From Aquilaria yunnanensis (lineage: Eukaryota; Streptophyta; Magnoliopsida; Malvales; Thymelaeaceae): a DNA stretch of 64,000 bases. Below the pieces are notes generated by a model. It did no database searches. It was not told where the DNA came from and saw nothing but the letters and a program-made list of their open reading frames with translations. The translations under genes were made by a program, and so were the position numbers. Of this stretch, positions 33,807 through 44,510 are shown piece by piece; within the stretch, counting starts at the first letter, position 1, and every line of letters begins with the position of its first letter. The stretch lies in assembly GCA_039654915.1 (NCBI GenBank), contig CM077597.1, positions 32,462,001 through 32,526,000 on the forward strand, written 5' to 3'.

Positions 33807-34728
33807 GGTTGAGCGGAAGAGATATATTGTACAAGAAATATTCTAAGTATAGAATGGTCTGGAGAAGAATGGTCTTGAGAAAAATTCTTAAGTATACCAA
33901 ATTGTCCAAGACAGAATTCCGCGTAGGTGCTCGCCACGAGAAAAGCAGATGTGACTTCCCGAAGTCCCTTGAGCCACTATGCTCGGGAAAAATGGGAAAC
34001 AGGAATCTTGCAAAGGTACTCGGCATAATCAGTGCAGAGAAAATTTTCCGAACACCCTTGAGCGTACATGCTCGGGAAAAAGGGAAAGCAAGAATCTCGC
34101 AAAAGTGCACGCCAAAACAAAAGCAGAGGTAATTTCCAAACACCCTTGAGCGTACATGCTCGGGAAAAAGGGAAATGAGCAATCTCGTGAGAATTTTCCT
34201 AAGTCCCTTGAGCAAATATGCTCGGGACAATAGGAAGACAGAAAAATTTGGCTGAAGGTTTTCCGAAGTCCCTTGAGCGAACATGTTCGGGATAAAAGAG
34301 AACAAAAAGCCTGCAAAAGACTTAGCCAAATTTTTGCAAACTTTCCAGAAAGTCTCTTGAGCGAGCACACTCGGGACAAAGGAAGGTAAAAAGTTTCTTT
34401 GGTCACAGGTTTTCCGAAGTCCCTTGAGCGAACATGTTCGGGATAAAAGGGAACAAAAAGCCTGCAAAAGACTTAGCCAAATTCTTGCAAACTTTCCAGA
34501 AAGTCTCTTGAGCGAGCACACTCGGGACAAAGGAAGGTAAAAAGTTTCTTTGGTTACAGGTTTTCTGAAAGTCTCTTGAGCAAACGTGTTCGGGACAGTG
34601 GAAATAAAGAAACTTGCAAGAAAGGACTTAGCCGAAAAGATTATTCATTTAGAGCAAACGTTGCCTTACAAAAGAAGTGTCCAAAGAAGGAGCACAAAGG
34701 AGAAAAATAAGAGGAGCCCTAAAACAAA
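33807..34728 (+). repeat. Tandem-repeat spacer of element C
   Basis: Between integrase and the antisense gene, a motif of the type CCCTTGAGCGAACATGCTCGGGA recurs about nine times (near 33966, 34056, 34141, 34203, 34269, 34351, 34420, 34502 and 34575), each followed by A-rich text. Within the array a unit of 151 bp is duplicated almost exactly (34261-34411 and 34412-34562). The core contains an imperfect inverted repeat GAGC...GCTC. The minus strand stays open for 307 codons across the array (33607-34530), most simply a by-product of repetition. Confidence 0.85.
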
Positions 34729-37051
34729 CTAGGGAGAGCCGGGCGGACGAAGACCAGGAAGCTTCAGATGCTCGACCTTGGACCACTGCCACCGAGGTCC
34801 CTCAGGAATATTTAGGCCCTCCAGAAAAGAGAGGTCCAAATCTGGGAACCTCTGCAGCACCTGGTGCCGAGCAAGGCAGAAGCCGTCCTGAAAGGCGACC
34901 TTAGCCATGTCATCAGAAGTACGTTTTTGAACGCCAAGGACATTGACCTCGTGCCTCAGCTCAGCAACCTCCTCTTCCAGCTCGCTTATCCCCAGCGTCT
35001 CTCCGGACTCCTTCTTCAGAGCCTCGACCTCGGCTTGAAGAGCATTGTTCTCATCCGTCAACCTCGACGCAAGACTGTCAGAAACAGCCTTGTCCTTGAC
35101 AAGATCTCCGTTGGCGGTGAGCAGCCCCTTTCCGGGAGGAGTCCTTTTCAAGTTCTTCTCTTTTCTTCGAGAACTCCTCCCGAACGGCGGCGATTTGCTG
35201 AGAACAATCCGCTGTCAGCTGCTGGTTGCTGGCGATCACCTTCGCAAGTGAAGCCTTCGCTTCACTGAGTTCCCGCGAAGTCAAATCCTTGGAGGCAGCC
35301 TGTCTGGCCACCCGAACTCGGAGATAACCAGCGTACTCCAGCAGCTACGGCAAGGCAAAAGTCCAGGTTAGTACAAGTCTAAACACTTAGAAAATTGAAG
35401 AAAAAGAGTGTAAAGACTATACCTGAGCAGCGTGCTCGGTGACTTTTGCGGCGAGGGTATTATCCCCCGGGTGAGCCGCCGCAATGGCCCGGAAGGAGGC
35501 GTCAGTGGTGATCCCCTTCCAAATCTCCTTTGTCATTTTTGGACAATCGTCGGAGAGCAAATTCATATCCTCCGTGATTGTCCAAAAGGGCTCCAAGGGG
35601 ATCTTCCCCTCAGGGATTATGGCATCGCGGAGGGCTCGTTTCCTCTCATGAATGGCCCTCCAACCAGCAGCAAGGGGCTCCTCTGAAAGTAAGAAGGAAG
35701 TTAGGAGCAGAAGAAAAATTCGCGAAAGGAAAAGGAGCTGAACTTCGCCTGAAGGCATACCTGGAGGAACCTCGGAGACAGTGTCCTCGGGATCCTCGGG
35801 CCCCTCGGAAGAAAGACCCTTACCCTTCTGCCGGTACCGCTCCTCGGCAGTGGGTACTTCTACCACTATAGTGTTTCTGGGGGCCTCGAGGTCGGAAGGA
35901 GGCACCTCGGCGGAAGTAGCGGGGACCTCGGCCGGTGGAATTTCAACAAGACCAGCCTCTTCGCCAGCTTCTTCTTCCAAAAGCTCTGGCTGAGGAGGCT
36001 GGAGAGCCTTCCTAGCTCGCTTCGTCGAGGGTCCCGCCCCTGTCGTCTTCCTTCTTCGGGAAACAGCCTTCTTTGTCTGCTCCCCCTTCTCCACTTGGCC
36101 AGAAAAGAGGGCCTTGTAATAAGCGGCAGCCCCATCGCCCATCTCTGAAAAAGAGAAGAAATATCAGCGTAAGTCCGAGGAAAAAGTATAAAGGGGTGGA
36201 AGATTACTCACTTTCGGCAAAGTTTCGAAAGAAGTCTCCCCCTTAAGGAGCTTGACCAGCCAGGAGTCTTTCCCGGCGATGGCGGGAGCGGGCATATTGA
36301 GGTCAGTCACGTGCTCCTTAACCACTTTCAGCTCCCGAAGGACTTCTTCGGTCATCAACCTCCAGTTGATAGGAAAGGGATAAAGAGCACGAGGAGAGAC
36401 CTCGGGAGCCCAGTCAGCGACTGCCCGAATGCGGGCGTCGAAATCCGCGAACACGGAAGCCAACGGTGGGATCAGCAGCATCCTCGGATCAACGACGTCT
36501 GCGTTCAGCACTCCCTGAGCCCACCTGGTCGGGACATCAGACCAGTTCTTATCCACCTTGAGGAAAAAGAACTTAGGCTGCCACCCCCGCCAGCTATCCT
36601 TCGTGTCGAAGGTGAAGGTGAATTTTTTGCTCCCGGATCCCCGAGGCAGCAGGAAATAGAAGCCACCCTTCGGGACCACATAGAGCTTGTAGTACTGCAT
36701 GAAAATGATGAAGTGGGGCTCTATCCCGAACACGCCACACATGCAGAGGTAGGCGTTAAAATAGCAGTACGCGTTTGGGGGAAGCTGGTTCACAGCAATG
36801 CCATGGAATTGGCAGAACTCGCAAACCACCTTCGGGGGAGGATACCGAAGTCCGGCCTTCAGTTGGGCTTGGAAGACGGTAACCTCGTCGCCACGGTTTG
36901 AAAAAGCAAAATGGCTAGAACGAGGCAGTCTGGTCATAGCGTAAGACGGAAGAAAGAATTTTTTCTTCCACCTCTCTAGTTTTTCGGGGGTGGTACAGCA
37001 AGGATGGGCCAGAAGAGGTTTCCAGCTCTTGGGAACAGGCATCGCTGACAT
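34729..37051 (-). pseudogene. Antisense spliced gene of element C (Transposase_28-like, coiled coil)
   Basis: Exons on the minus strand: 36212-37051, 35761-36144, 35423-35682 and 34729-35344, with GT-AG introns of 67, 78 and 78 bp. Exon 3 is 260 bp as in A and B; the exon 2-3 and 3-4 junctions join in frame. Exon 1 is fully open from M-S-A-M-P-V-P-K-S-W and holds A-G-L-R-Y-P-P, N-Q-L-P-P-N and W-R-G-W-Q-P-K-F-F-F; exon 2 is a Pro/Glu/Val-rich linker; exon 3 has W-T-I-T-E-D-M; exon 4 is a coiled coil ending L-N-I-P-E-G-P-R-W. Relative to B, one base is missing just before the first donor, which shifts the first junction, and a frameshift lies in exon 4 near 35,130. Otherwise the best preserved copy. 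Confidence 0.82.
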
Positions 37052-37334
37052 GAAAAAGAGTTTGAGATGGAAAAGAAAATAGTTTCCAGAAAAAACTCAG
37101 AAGACGAGTTTGGAAAAAACAACAGTTTTCCAGAAAAACTCAGAAAAACAGAGGAATCAGAGTACTCTGGAAATCAAAACCCACCAAAAGATTTACCTGA
37201 GGACGCCGTCGTGAAAGTTGGTAGGAAAAGCTCTGATTAAAGAAGCTCCGCCACAGAAAGCAAGATAAAACGCAAGAACAGAGGGCAAAGCAGAGAGAGA
37301 GCAGAAAAACAGTAAGTGGGACTTATGATGGAAT

Positions 37335-37352
37335 GGGCTATTTATAGGCCAA
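37335..37352 (-). promoter_or_regulatory. TATA box of the antisense gene in element C
   Basis: On the minus strand CCTATAAATAG (37339-37349) lies about 290 bp upstream of the ATG at 37051, between it and the 3' LTR. It corresponds in position to the TATA boxes of copies A and B and is the best formed of the three. Confidence 0.6.
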
Positions 37353-37872
37353 AGGTGGGTAACCGAAAAGACATCATAAGTACCCATTGGAGGCGAACCG
37401 TCGCCGTAACTGCTCGCTGCACCCGAAAAGGCGCGCCCTCTGTAAATGACGCGCCTCTCCTCCAATGGCAAGAAGCCGCGTGTCAACCGCTGCGCAGAAA
37501 TGGGGGACGTGCCTCCCCAACCGTGCCTGGAAAACCGGAAACACCTCCTGATTGGGACACGTCGTTTGACATCCCTGAGAAATGGAGACGCGCCGCTCAG
37601 TCTGACACGCTTGGCCATCAGACCTGCAGAAATAAAAAGCAGGCCACCTCGAGGACACCAAGAGACAGGCTATGGCTGAACAGCCCATGACTTTTGGGCA
37701 AGAGGTGTATCTTCGGTACAGGCTTTGCCTCGGAGACACCAAAGAATAGGCCAAGGCCGAACAGCCCAGACCCTCGGGCAAAAGGTGTGACCTCGGAACA
37801 GGTTATGCTTCCCAACAAGACTCCCAACAACAACCTCGGAAAGAGATGCAAACCGAAGTCTTCACTTCGGCT

Positions 37873-37889
37873 TTCCAGAGGGGGGCATG
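37873..37889 (+). other. Polypurine tract of element C
   Basis: CAGAGGGGGGCA ends one base before the 3' LTR start TGATAGCC (37890). It is the purine primer for plus-strand synthesis and confirms the plus orientation. Confidence 0.88.
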
Positions 37890-38756
37890 TGATAGCCAAA
37901 GGCTATCGCCTCAATCTGGCCGAACACCCTGCCACAACAATGGCCAGAAGAACTGGCGCTTCCCGGGAACAGGTGGAATCATGCACCTCGGGAGATAGCC
38001 GGAGAGCTCCGAGCCTCGGCACGCTAGTAAAACTTGATGACTCCATTCGCCCCCCAAGGTTGTGAACAGCGCGCCTTCGGAAAAGTGGCACCAGACATTG
38101 CTGCCCGAATATGATATCGCCGAAGGCGGAACCCCCTGGAACTGGGAACCCCCGAACTGAGGGTATGCTTCCCGAAGAGGCTCTGTCCGAACTAGAGGAC
38201 GACCTCGCCCAGGGACCTCGGGAGTACGGCAGGCGCATTTAAGGAAGCATTTAAGGAAGCCTCTGACACGTCCCACCACAGACGTAAAAAGTCGCCCTGA
38301 CGCGCAGACGCCATCAGAATCATATCATGGCCCGTCTCAGCACAAGGCTCGAGGCCATCTAGTTACCAACTATCTGTCCCCTACGCCCAGACGTTCAGGA
38401 GCATCCGACCGCACACGTGTCATGATCTGAACGGGCTAGGTATTCCTATATATACAGGAAATAAATACTTGACAGGAGGTTGGCAGGCCGGAGATACAGC
38501 TCCCACACTCTGAGAAAATACCAGGCGAGACTTTTCTGCCTTTCTCTTTGAGCTAGTGACTTTCTCCTTCTTCCGGCCACCACTGACTTGGGCGTCGGAG
38601 GCTCCCCCCCCGGAAAAACACTCCGGGGGCCTCCTAACCCTGTTTACCAGCTTTTCAGGTACTCTCCTTGGGACGATCCACCTTCCAAGCGTTCTTCCTC
38701 CTAGAAGTCTCCTCAACAGTCATCATGACTCACAACGATGAGGCCCAAGGCCATCA
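37890..38756 (+). repeat. 3' LTR of element C (867 bp)
   Basis: Same ends as the 5' LTR (TGATAGCC, GGCCATCA). By eye it differs at eight bases and by two C residues in the run near 38,605. The G-box (38413-38420) and TATA run (38446-38454) are both conserved. Confidence 0.95.
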
Positions 38757-38761
38757 ACTAA
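38757..38761 (+). repeat. Right target-site duplication of element C (ACTAA)
   Basis: Exact repeat of 16403-16407, directly after the 3' LTR end CCATCA. Confidence 0.95.
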
Positions 38762-40600
38762 GTTTTGAGACTTTCTTTTATTTTAGAGTTCAAAGGCCCA
38801 ATCCATAGGGTTTGGCGACTATTTGATCTAGACCTAGTAAATTGCCTCGGTATAGATGCTTAGGGGTGTCATTGTAGCCTTGTAAGGAATTTTAGATGTC
38901 TTTGATCTTTCAGAAGATAAGTTGCCCCAACATGAAATGAATCTGCTTGTCTTGGCCCCTTGTGTAACTTGAGATAAAACTTTGGCCTTTTGGAATGGTT
39001 AATATAGTGAGTGGATTCTTGTATGCTCTAGCTTTTGCTTTTTCCAAATGAACATGTTTGTGCTATCCTTTGATTAGAGGAATCCTTGGATGTGAATATG
39101 AGAGGTTGAGCTTCTTGGTACATATGTCTTGTTGTCTTGATGCTTTTTGTTTAAAGGAGCTTTGATGAAGGTGTGGCATTATAGTTGTGTGCTCTGATAA
39201 AGGTGATGATTGGTGGTGAGATCTTATTTAATCGAGTAAAGTTTTAGAATAAGAAGGACCTTTAACCTAATGCATAGATGCTAGTGAGCCATAGAAGAAT
39301 GTGTTGCAACTGCACATAACTAAAATAGTTAAGTGACTGATGTCTCTTTTAATAAAGGTGATCCATAGAAAAGTGAGTCCATCTTTAAATATGGACTTTT
39401 CAAAAGATTGCAATGTGGGCAATGCGTGAGGGTGAAAAAACAATGGGAGGCTTAAATACCCAAACATACCCCTAGGGTCTACTTCTGATGAGGCATAGAA
39501 TTTTAATTGTGGGCCTTCATTGCATTTGATCTTTATGATTGACCTCCTTGAGCATAGTTGAAAGGACCTTCAAAATTGTTAAGACTAGTCGTTGGCCTTG
39601 ACTTTTGTTATGTGGCCTCATAATCAAGAGGGTAAAGCTTTTCCATAACAGCTAGTACTCGTGATTAGAACCTTTATTGAGTCACTTCACCTTGAAAGCT
39701 TACTTTGATGTTAAGAGACTAAAATTCCGTTTTGAGAGAACATTATTGATTTGAAAAATAATTCCCATTAGTCACCTTTTTTATATTCAATATTTTTTTT
39801 TCACCTCAACTTTTTCCTAACTTGTTCTCCCAAGTTTTTAACTTAGTAAGGGTTCTTCTTAACTTTTGCCTAAGCCACTCGCCCTTTCAGTTTTCCAGTT
39901 TTAGCAAAGAGTCTTTAATTAGGTTTTTGATTGAGTTGATTCTTGTTGAAGCATAGCTTACTTCGTCCTTCTTTTCCCTTTTTTTTTTCTTTAGGTGACT
40001 AATAGAGAAATGTCATATTTGTTGCTCACATTCAACACTCTTGAAAAGGTACAATGCACCCGGGTTAATTTTCCTTGTTTGGTAGCTTTATCGTGCATGT
40101 GGCAGATGCGGATCAATACTTTGCATGTTGCAAACAAATGTGAAAACCCTTATGAAGTTGAATTTCACACCTCGAGAGTTACACACGTTTTCCCAAGTTA
40201 GGTTGATGGGCTTAAGAAAGAATAGGGATCAATGTGTTTAAGGCTCAAAGCTACTAGCAAAGGGTATTACATGAAAAGGGTGAAAGGAAAATGTGGGCTA
40301 TGAAAGGCGGCCATCTATTAAAAAAAATTCACTTATTTACGAATCAACCAAAATGAATGGAGGCACCAATGGCTTAAAAGCGCAGTTGTTGTTCATTTGC
40401 TGAGTTTAGGGATCAAATTCTCAAGTAGTCCATAAGCATCCTAGCCCTAAATAATGAATATTTAATAGCAGTAAAATGCATAAAAGTGCCAATCATTCAT
40501 TTAAGCACAAAAAGTGAAAAATGGAAAAGGTAAGAAACAACAAATTGGTAAAAGACTAATCTTTCTCATTTCTAGCTTAGTCGTAATAGATCTTCTTGAA
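38762..40600. other. Unrecognised AT-rich stretch
   Basis: About 1.8 kb with no convincing coding frame, no RT or gag motif on either strand and no clear terminal repeats. It should be either the missing continuation of element B or the 3' side of the Ogre-like element G, but I can match it to neither. Long T runs occur at about 39,790 and 39,980. Confidence 0.4.
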
Positions 40601-40609
40601 GATGTGGCT

Positions 40610-41950
40610 TGCTGTGCTTAAATGCATTCTATCGAGTCACCAAATTCTTCAATAGTGATGGCATTCACTTGACTACTAGCTTCATGCGTTGGAAGAGGAT
40701 TAGTCACCATACTTAGCTTTGTTGGTGGGCTAACTATGCCATTCTCAATAAGGTCTCGAATTACATCCCAGAGCGTAGCATACTTATTAATAGAATGCCT
40801 AACTACTTGGCAAAAAACACAATATTGACGAGGATTAAAGTGCTTCAATAATGGATTTTTTGGGGGGGGGACTAGGAACAAGTAACTTCAAGAGACCTTT
40901 CGTTTCAAATTTTTGCAACACCTTGTTCAATGGTACATATAACTCGGTGAATTTAGCAGGTGAGTGAATATGCTTCTGAGTACTGATGGCATTGACCTCC
41001 ATGCCCCTAAATATTTGAAAGTTAGGAGACTTCTTGAACTTGGTTCCATTGTTTATTGTTATTTACCTTAAGTTAATAGCATCTTTTATTTGTGTTCCAG
41101 CAATCACCAATACTTTGAAGTTTGGAAGATATTGAGCAAATATATGCTTGTTGTAAATCTAGAGAAGGTTCATGACCACTTTCACAATTTGCTCCTCCTC
41201 AGTAGGCCAGTTGATCATTTGAGGAGCCTTGGCCCTTCATCGAGTGATAAATGCTAAAAAAGTCTTCCTTGGTGATTGCGTAGTGGCCTTAAGATCCCTC
41301 ATTGTGACATCCAAATCCAAATTGTATTGAAAGTGCTTTTGGAACTTTTAGCATAAATCCACCCAAGTCTTTAAGCAAGATGGTTCCAAATTAAAAAACC
41401 ATTTAAGCGCTAGGCTGATGAGAGATTGTTAGAACATTTGAGCCATCAAGTCAGCATCAGTATTTAGTGGAGTCATGGCTTTTGCATACATCTTGAGGTC
41501 AGTTTTAAGGCACCCACTTCCATCAAACTTATCAAGCTTGGGCATCCTAAACTTCTTTGGCATAAGAGCATTAGGAAAGAGTGAGAGTGCTTCTGCATCC
41601 AACAATGCATTGTTTTTTTTTCCCTTCTCATCATCTCCTCTAGAGCTAACACCTTATCATGTAACAGGGGCACAGGTGGGAGTACTAGCTGGTATTTGGG
41701 TGAGTGGCTCATCTTGGAGAGGTTTACATGAGGTGGCTTTATCAAACAGGTGCATGCTTCGATCAATGAGAGTGCTACTAGCAGGGCTTTCATTTGGGTG
41801 CCATGGTGAAGCTCATTAGAAGGAAAACTCATGGAACCAACAGATTTGGCCAAAGCATCCATTCTCTTGTTTTGTGCTTCTTGAGTCTTCATGAGGCTAT
41901 TAATGCTCCTTTGAAGTCTTTTTAACGTCTTCACCAATTCAAACTCCATT
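40610..41950 (-). pseudogene. Element G gag remnant (Ogre/Tat-type)
   Basis: The minus strand encodes, from the right, a coiled N-part starting M-E-F-E-L-V-K-T-L-K-R (41949), then D-K-V-L-A-L-E-E-M-M. Across frame changes come F-R-M-P-K-L-D-K-F-D-G, L-K-M-Y-A-K-A-M, M-F-Q-Q-S-L and L-K-W-F (about 41,250-41,560), and finally a knuckle-like segment C-V-F-C-Q-V-V-R-H-S followed by D-V-I-R-D-L-I-E-N-G (40618-40881). This block order is that of plant Tat/Ogre-type Gag. Stops and frameshifts are frequent. Protease and pol, expected to the left, are not recognisable. Confidence 0.75.
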
Positions 41951-42395
41951 CCTAGAATATGTAACCCCTTAGAGTGAATCCGTGACTTTTGATTTCATCA
42001 TCCCAAATCTAGCAAATTTTAGACCATATGCATGTGTATGATGCACCTACATGTATGCATGTTTAAGTCTTATGTGAATGAGCTTGTTAAGGGACTCTAT
42101 GTGCATGTAAGCATGAAGATACAAATGGACGTGTATGCATAATCCTCAAGAAGTGCATGCGTGCATGAGTAAACTAGCATGAAATTGTGTAGACTAATGG
42201 CACAGATAGAGTACTAGGTTATGCTAGCCTAAAAGGAGTGATGGTGTTGCCTTTGGGATTTAAGAGTCCTAAATTCTAAGGTTAGCTGCCCAGGCAACAA
42301 CTAGCATGAGATGGCTATATAGGTGCCTAAATTAGGGTGATCTATCTCAACCTAAACAAACTTGAATTAACTAGACTATAGCACTTGATTTTATG
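41951..42395 (-). other. Element G leader, part next to gag
   Basis: Non-coding stretch between gag and the inserted hAT-like element, with loose ATGCATGTGT-type repetition (about 42,020-42,190). Together with 43502-43594 and 45055-45514 it makes up a leader of about 1 kb between gag and the primer site. Confidence 0.45.
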
Positions 42396-42403
42396 CCTAT
42401 GTC

Positions 42404-43493
42404 CATAGTGTTAAATACCGCAGTATACTACGCAGTATACCATGTACCTCGTGGTATACCATTTACTGCAGGTACGTGGTGCGCGATACAAATATTTTAA
42501 CATTTTGTCATTTTATCACATGGTATACCGCAATATATCACGGAATTTTGCATACCGCTTGCTTTTTGTATACATTTTGTCAAAAAAAAACTGCAGTATA
42601 CCACATAGTACATACTGCAGTATGTTATTTTTTACAGCTATTTTTTTTTCATTTTTTCATTTTAGATCAAAATATCATAATTATATAAAAAATTAAAATA
42701 TAAATAATACATATATAAAAAAATAAACATATAGTTTTATTTTTTTTGTTACTTTTCCTAATTAACATAAAAATTTAATTGATGGTAGTAGCTTGAAGGT
42801 CCCAACATGAGTTCAATTGGTGATAGTGGCTCCATGGCGTATGGATTACATAGATATCCACAACAAATGCCATAATCTTTGACCGAAAGTTCATCATCAT
42901 CAGCCCCAATTTTTTTTAATAATCTATTTATTTGAACACTATCACTTTTTTTAGCCATAACATGGTGTTAAACAATATCCCCCAATTGGATTTCTGGTGT
43001 GTGCTACCTCAACTGAATATTACTCTTATTTACAAAATTTCTTGACTCAAAATCAAAATTTCATAGCATGGGATGAATATGTTGCTTTTGCATAACAAGC
43101 CAGAAAAAAACCATCATAGTTTGAGCCACCTAGGAACTTAATGTGGTATTAGAAAATGTATTGTTATTATTAAAGTATTATTTGTTTCTCTTATATCAAT
43201 AAATTAGTTTTTTTAGAATTATTTATTTTGCTCTATATTTAACATTTTTTATTTGTTTTTTGTATTAAAAAAATATCTTCTATTATATATATTTTATTTA
43301 TATTTGACAAATTATGATGAGAAAAATTAGAATACATATAAAATGTGTAACAATAAATTATTGAACAAATTATGTTATCTTAAAATAATATTCTAACATT
43401 TATTTTTTTTGAAAATAGCAACGGTATACGGCATGATATACTTTAACAATTCGGGGTGCGATATATCTAGCAGTAACTGTATTTAACACCTTG
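42404..43493. mobile_element. hAT-like DNA transposon, non-autonomous (1090 bp)
   Basis: Terminal inverted repeats of 15 bp, CATAGTGTTAAATAC on the left and the reverse complement of CAAGGTGTTAAATAC on the right, agree at 13 positions. Flanking 8-bp repeats CCTATGTC (42396-42403) and TCTATGTC (43494-43501) agree at 7 of 8; 8-bp duplications are typical of hAT elements. Both ends carry clustered subterminal GTATAC/GGTATACC motifs (about 42420-42610 and 43430-43475), as expected for transposase-binding repeats. The AT-rich interior has a 66-codon minus-strand frame (42758-42958) that I cannot assign; no complete transposase is present. Confidence 0.75.
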
Positions 43494-43649
43494 TCTATGT
43501 CTAGGCGTTTTAAGATTCAAGCAGACAAGTTGTTTAGGTGGAGTGTGTGGATGCATCATGCATGTATGATCAGGTGAATACACTGTGTGAGGCAATATAT
43601 GTTGGAATTCTTGGCGCACCAAGATCATTTTAAGGTAGGATTTGAGCTC

Positions 43650-44080
43650 ATTGAGCTAACTCTAGCTTGAACAGCTATCTAAGGCAGCTAGAAGTAGCTC
43701 CCTTTAGCTCAAGTTAGCTTATGTCAGCTCACTGCAGCTATAAGTAGCTCAGAGTAGCTGGACTTCAGCTCAAGTCAGCTCACTTCAGCTATAAGTAGCT
43801 CAAAGTAGCTGGACTTCAGCTTAAGTTAGCTCAAGTCAGCTCAAGTCAGCTCAAGTAAGCTCACTTCAGCTATAAGTAACTCAAAGTAGTTGGACTTCAG
43901 CTCAAGTTAGCTCAAGTCAGCTCACTTCAGCTTCTGGTAGCTGAGTGTAGCTGGACTTCAGTTCACTTTAGCTGAGAGCAGCTAACTCCAGCTCAAGGTC
44001 AGCTCTAGGAGCTGGACCTCAGTTCATGGTGCTTGGTTGGAGCTCAAAGGAGCTCAATGGTGCATAAGTAGCATAGTGAG
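43650..44080 (+). repeat. AGCTCA-type minisatellite in the solo LTR
   Basis: Dozens of AGCT tetramers occur in 5- to 7-bp steps (AGCTCAAGT, AGCTCACTTC, AGCTATAAGT, AGCTGGACTTC). Higher-order units of about 50-75 bp, containing ATAAGTAGCTCAAAGTAGCT and GGACTTCAGCTCAAG, repeat at least three times. Confidence 0.9.
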
Positions 44081-44149
44081 CTAGCTTTGTGCCAGCTCAC
44101 CTTGCTTTTAGCTCATAACCACCAAGAGACACATCTTTTGTGTAAAGGT

Positions 44150-44510
44150 ATGTCTCTTCATCAAAAGAGATGACTATTGGCTAAAAGAACATGTCCTTTC
44201 ATCCAAAGGAAGTGTTCCTTGAGTGAAAAGACATGTATATTCGGCCATAAGGTAGTTATGGGGTGGTTATAGGCCAAAAGAAGTGTTCCTTGGCTCTAAA
44301 AGACATGTATTTTCGCCCATAAGGTAGTTATGGGTGGTTATAGGCCAAAGGAAGTGTTCCTTGGCTCTAAAAGACATGTATTTTCGCCCATAAGGTAGTT
44401 ATGGGTGGTTATAGGCTAAAGGAAGTGTTTCTTGGCTAAAAGACATGTATTTTCGCCACCATACATGACCCTTAGCCAAAGGAAGTGTTCTTTGGCTTAA
44501 AAGACACCTT
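44150..44510 (+). repeat. ~70-bp tandem repeat in the solo LTR
   Basis: About four and a half copies of a 70-bp unit starting GAAGTGTTCCTTGG, with AAAAGACATGTATTTTCG and CATAAGGTAGTTATGG inside, beginning near 44212, 44281, 44351, 44421 and 44482. The middle copies are almost identical; the outer ones have decayed. Confidence 0.9.

Larger units (their letters stand above)
16408..38756 (+). mobile_element. Element C: near-complete Tat-lineage Ty3/gypsy retrotransposon, split by element D
   Basis: Complete set of parts on the plus strand: 5' LTR, primer site, gag (interrupted), protease, pol with RT, RNase H, archaeal-type RNase H and integrase, a tandem-repeat spacer, an antisense spliced gene, polypurine tract, 3' LTR and a 5-bp TSD. 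Without element D and one copy of its TSD the length is about 11.3 kb. The two LTRs differ at 8 positions plus a 2-bp indel in a C run (about 99% identity), so the insertion is recent. Defects that stop it being autonomous: a TAG in gag, a frame change in the gag N-part, a TAG in pol, and the element D insertion. Confidence 0.95.

Noticed and set aside
33607..34530. 307-codon minus-strand open frame between integrase and the antisense gene of C
   Set aside because: It runs through the tandem-repeat array and repeats S-R-x-C-S-L-K-G-L-R-K. Open frames arise easily when a unit without stops is repeated; it also overlaps the integrase 3' end. No homologue is visible in A or B.
43650..44510. CRISPR-like repeat-spacer array
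   Set aside because: Units vary in length and there are no unique spacers of constant size; the repeats lie in a plant solo LTR.
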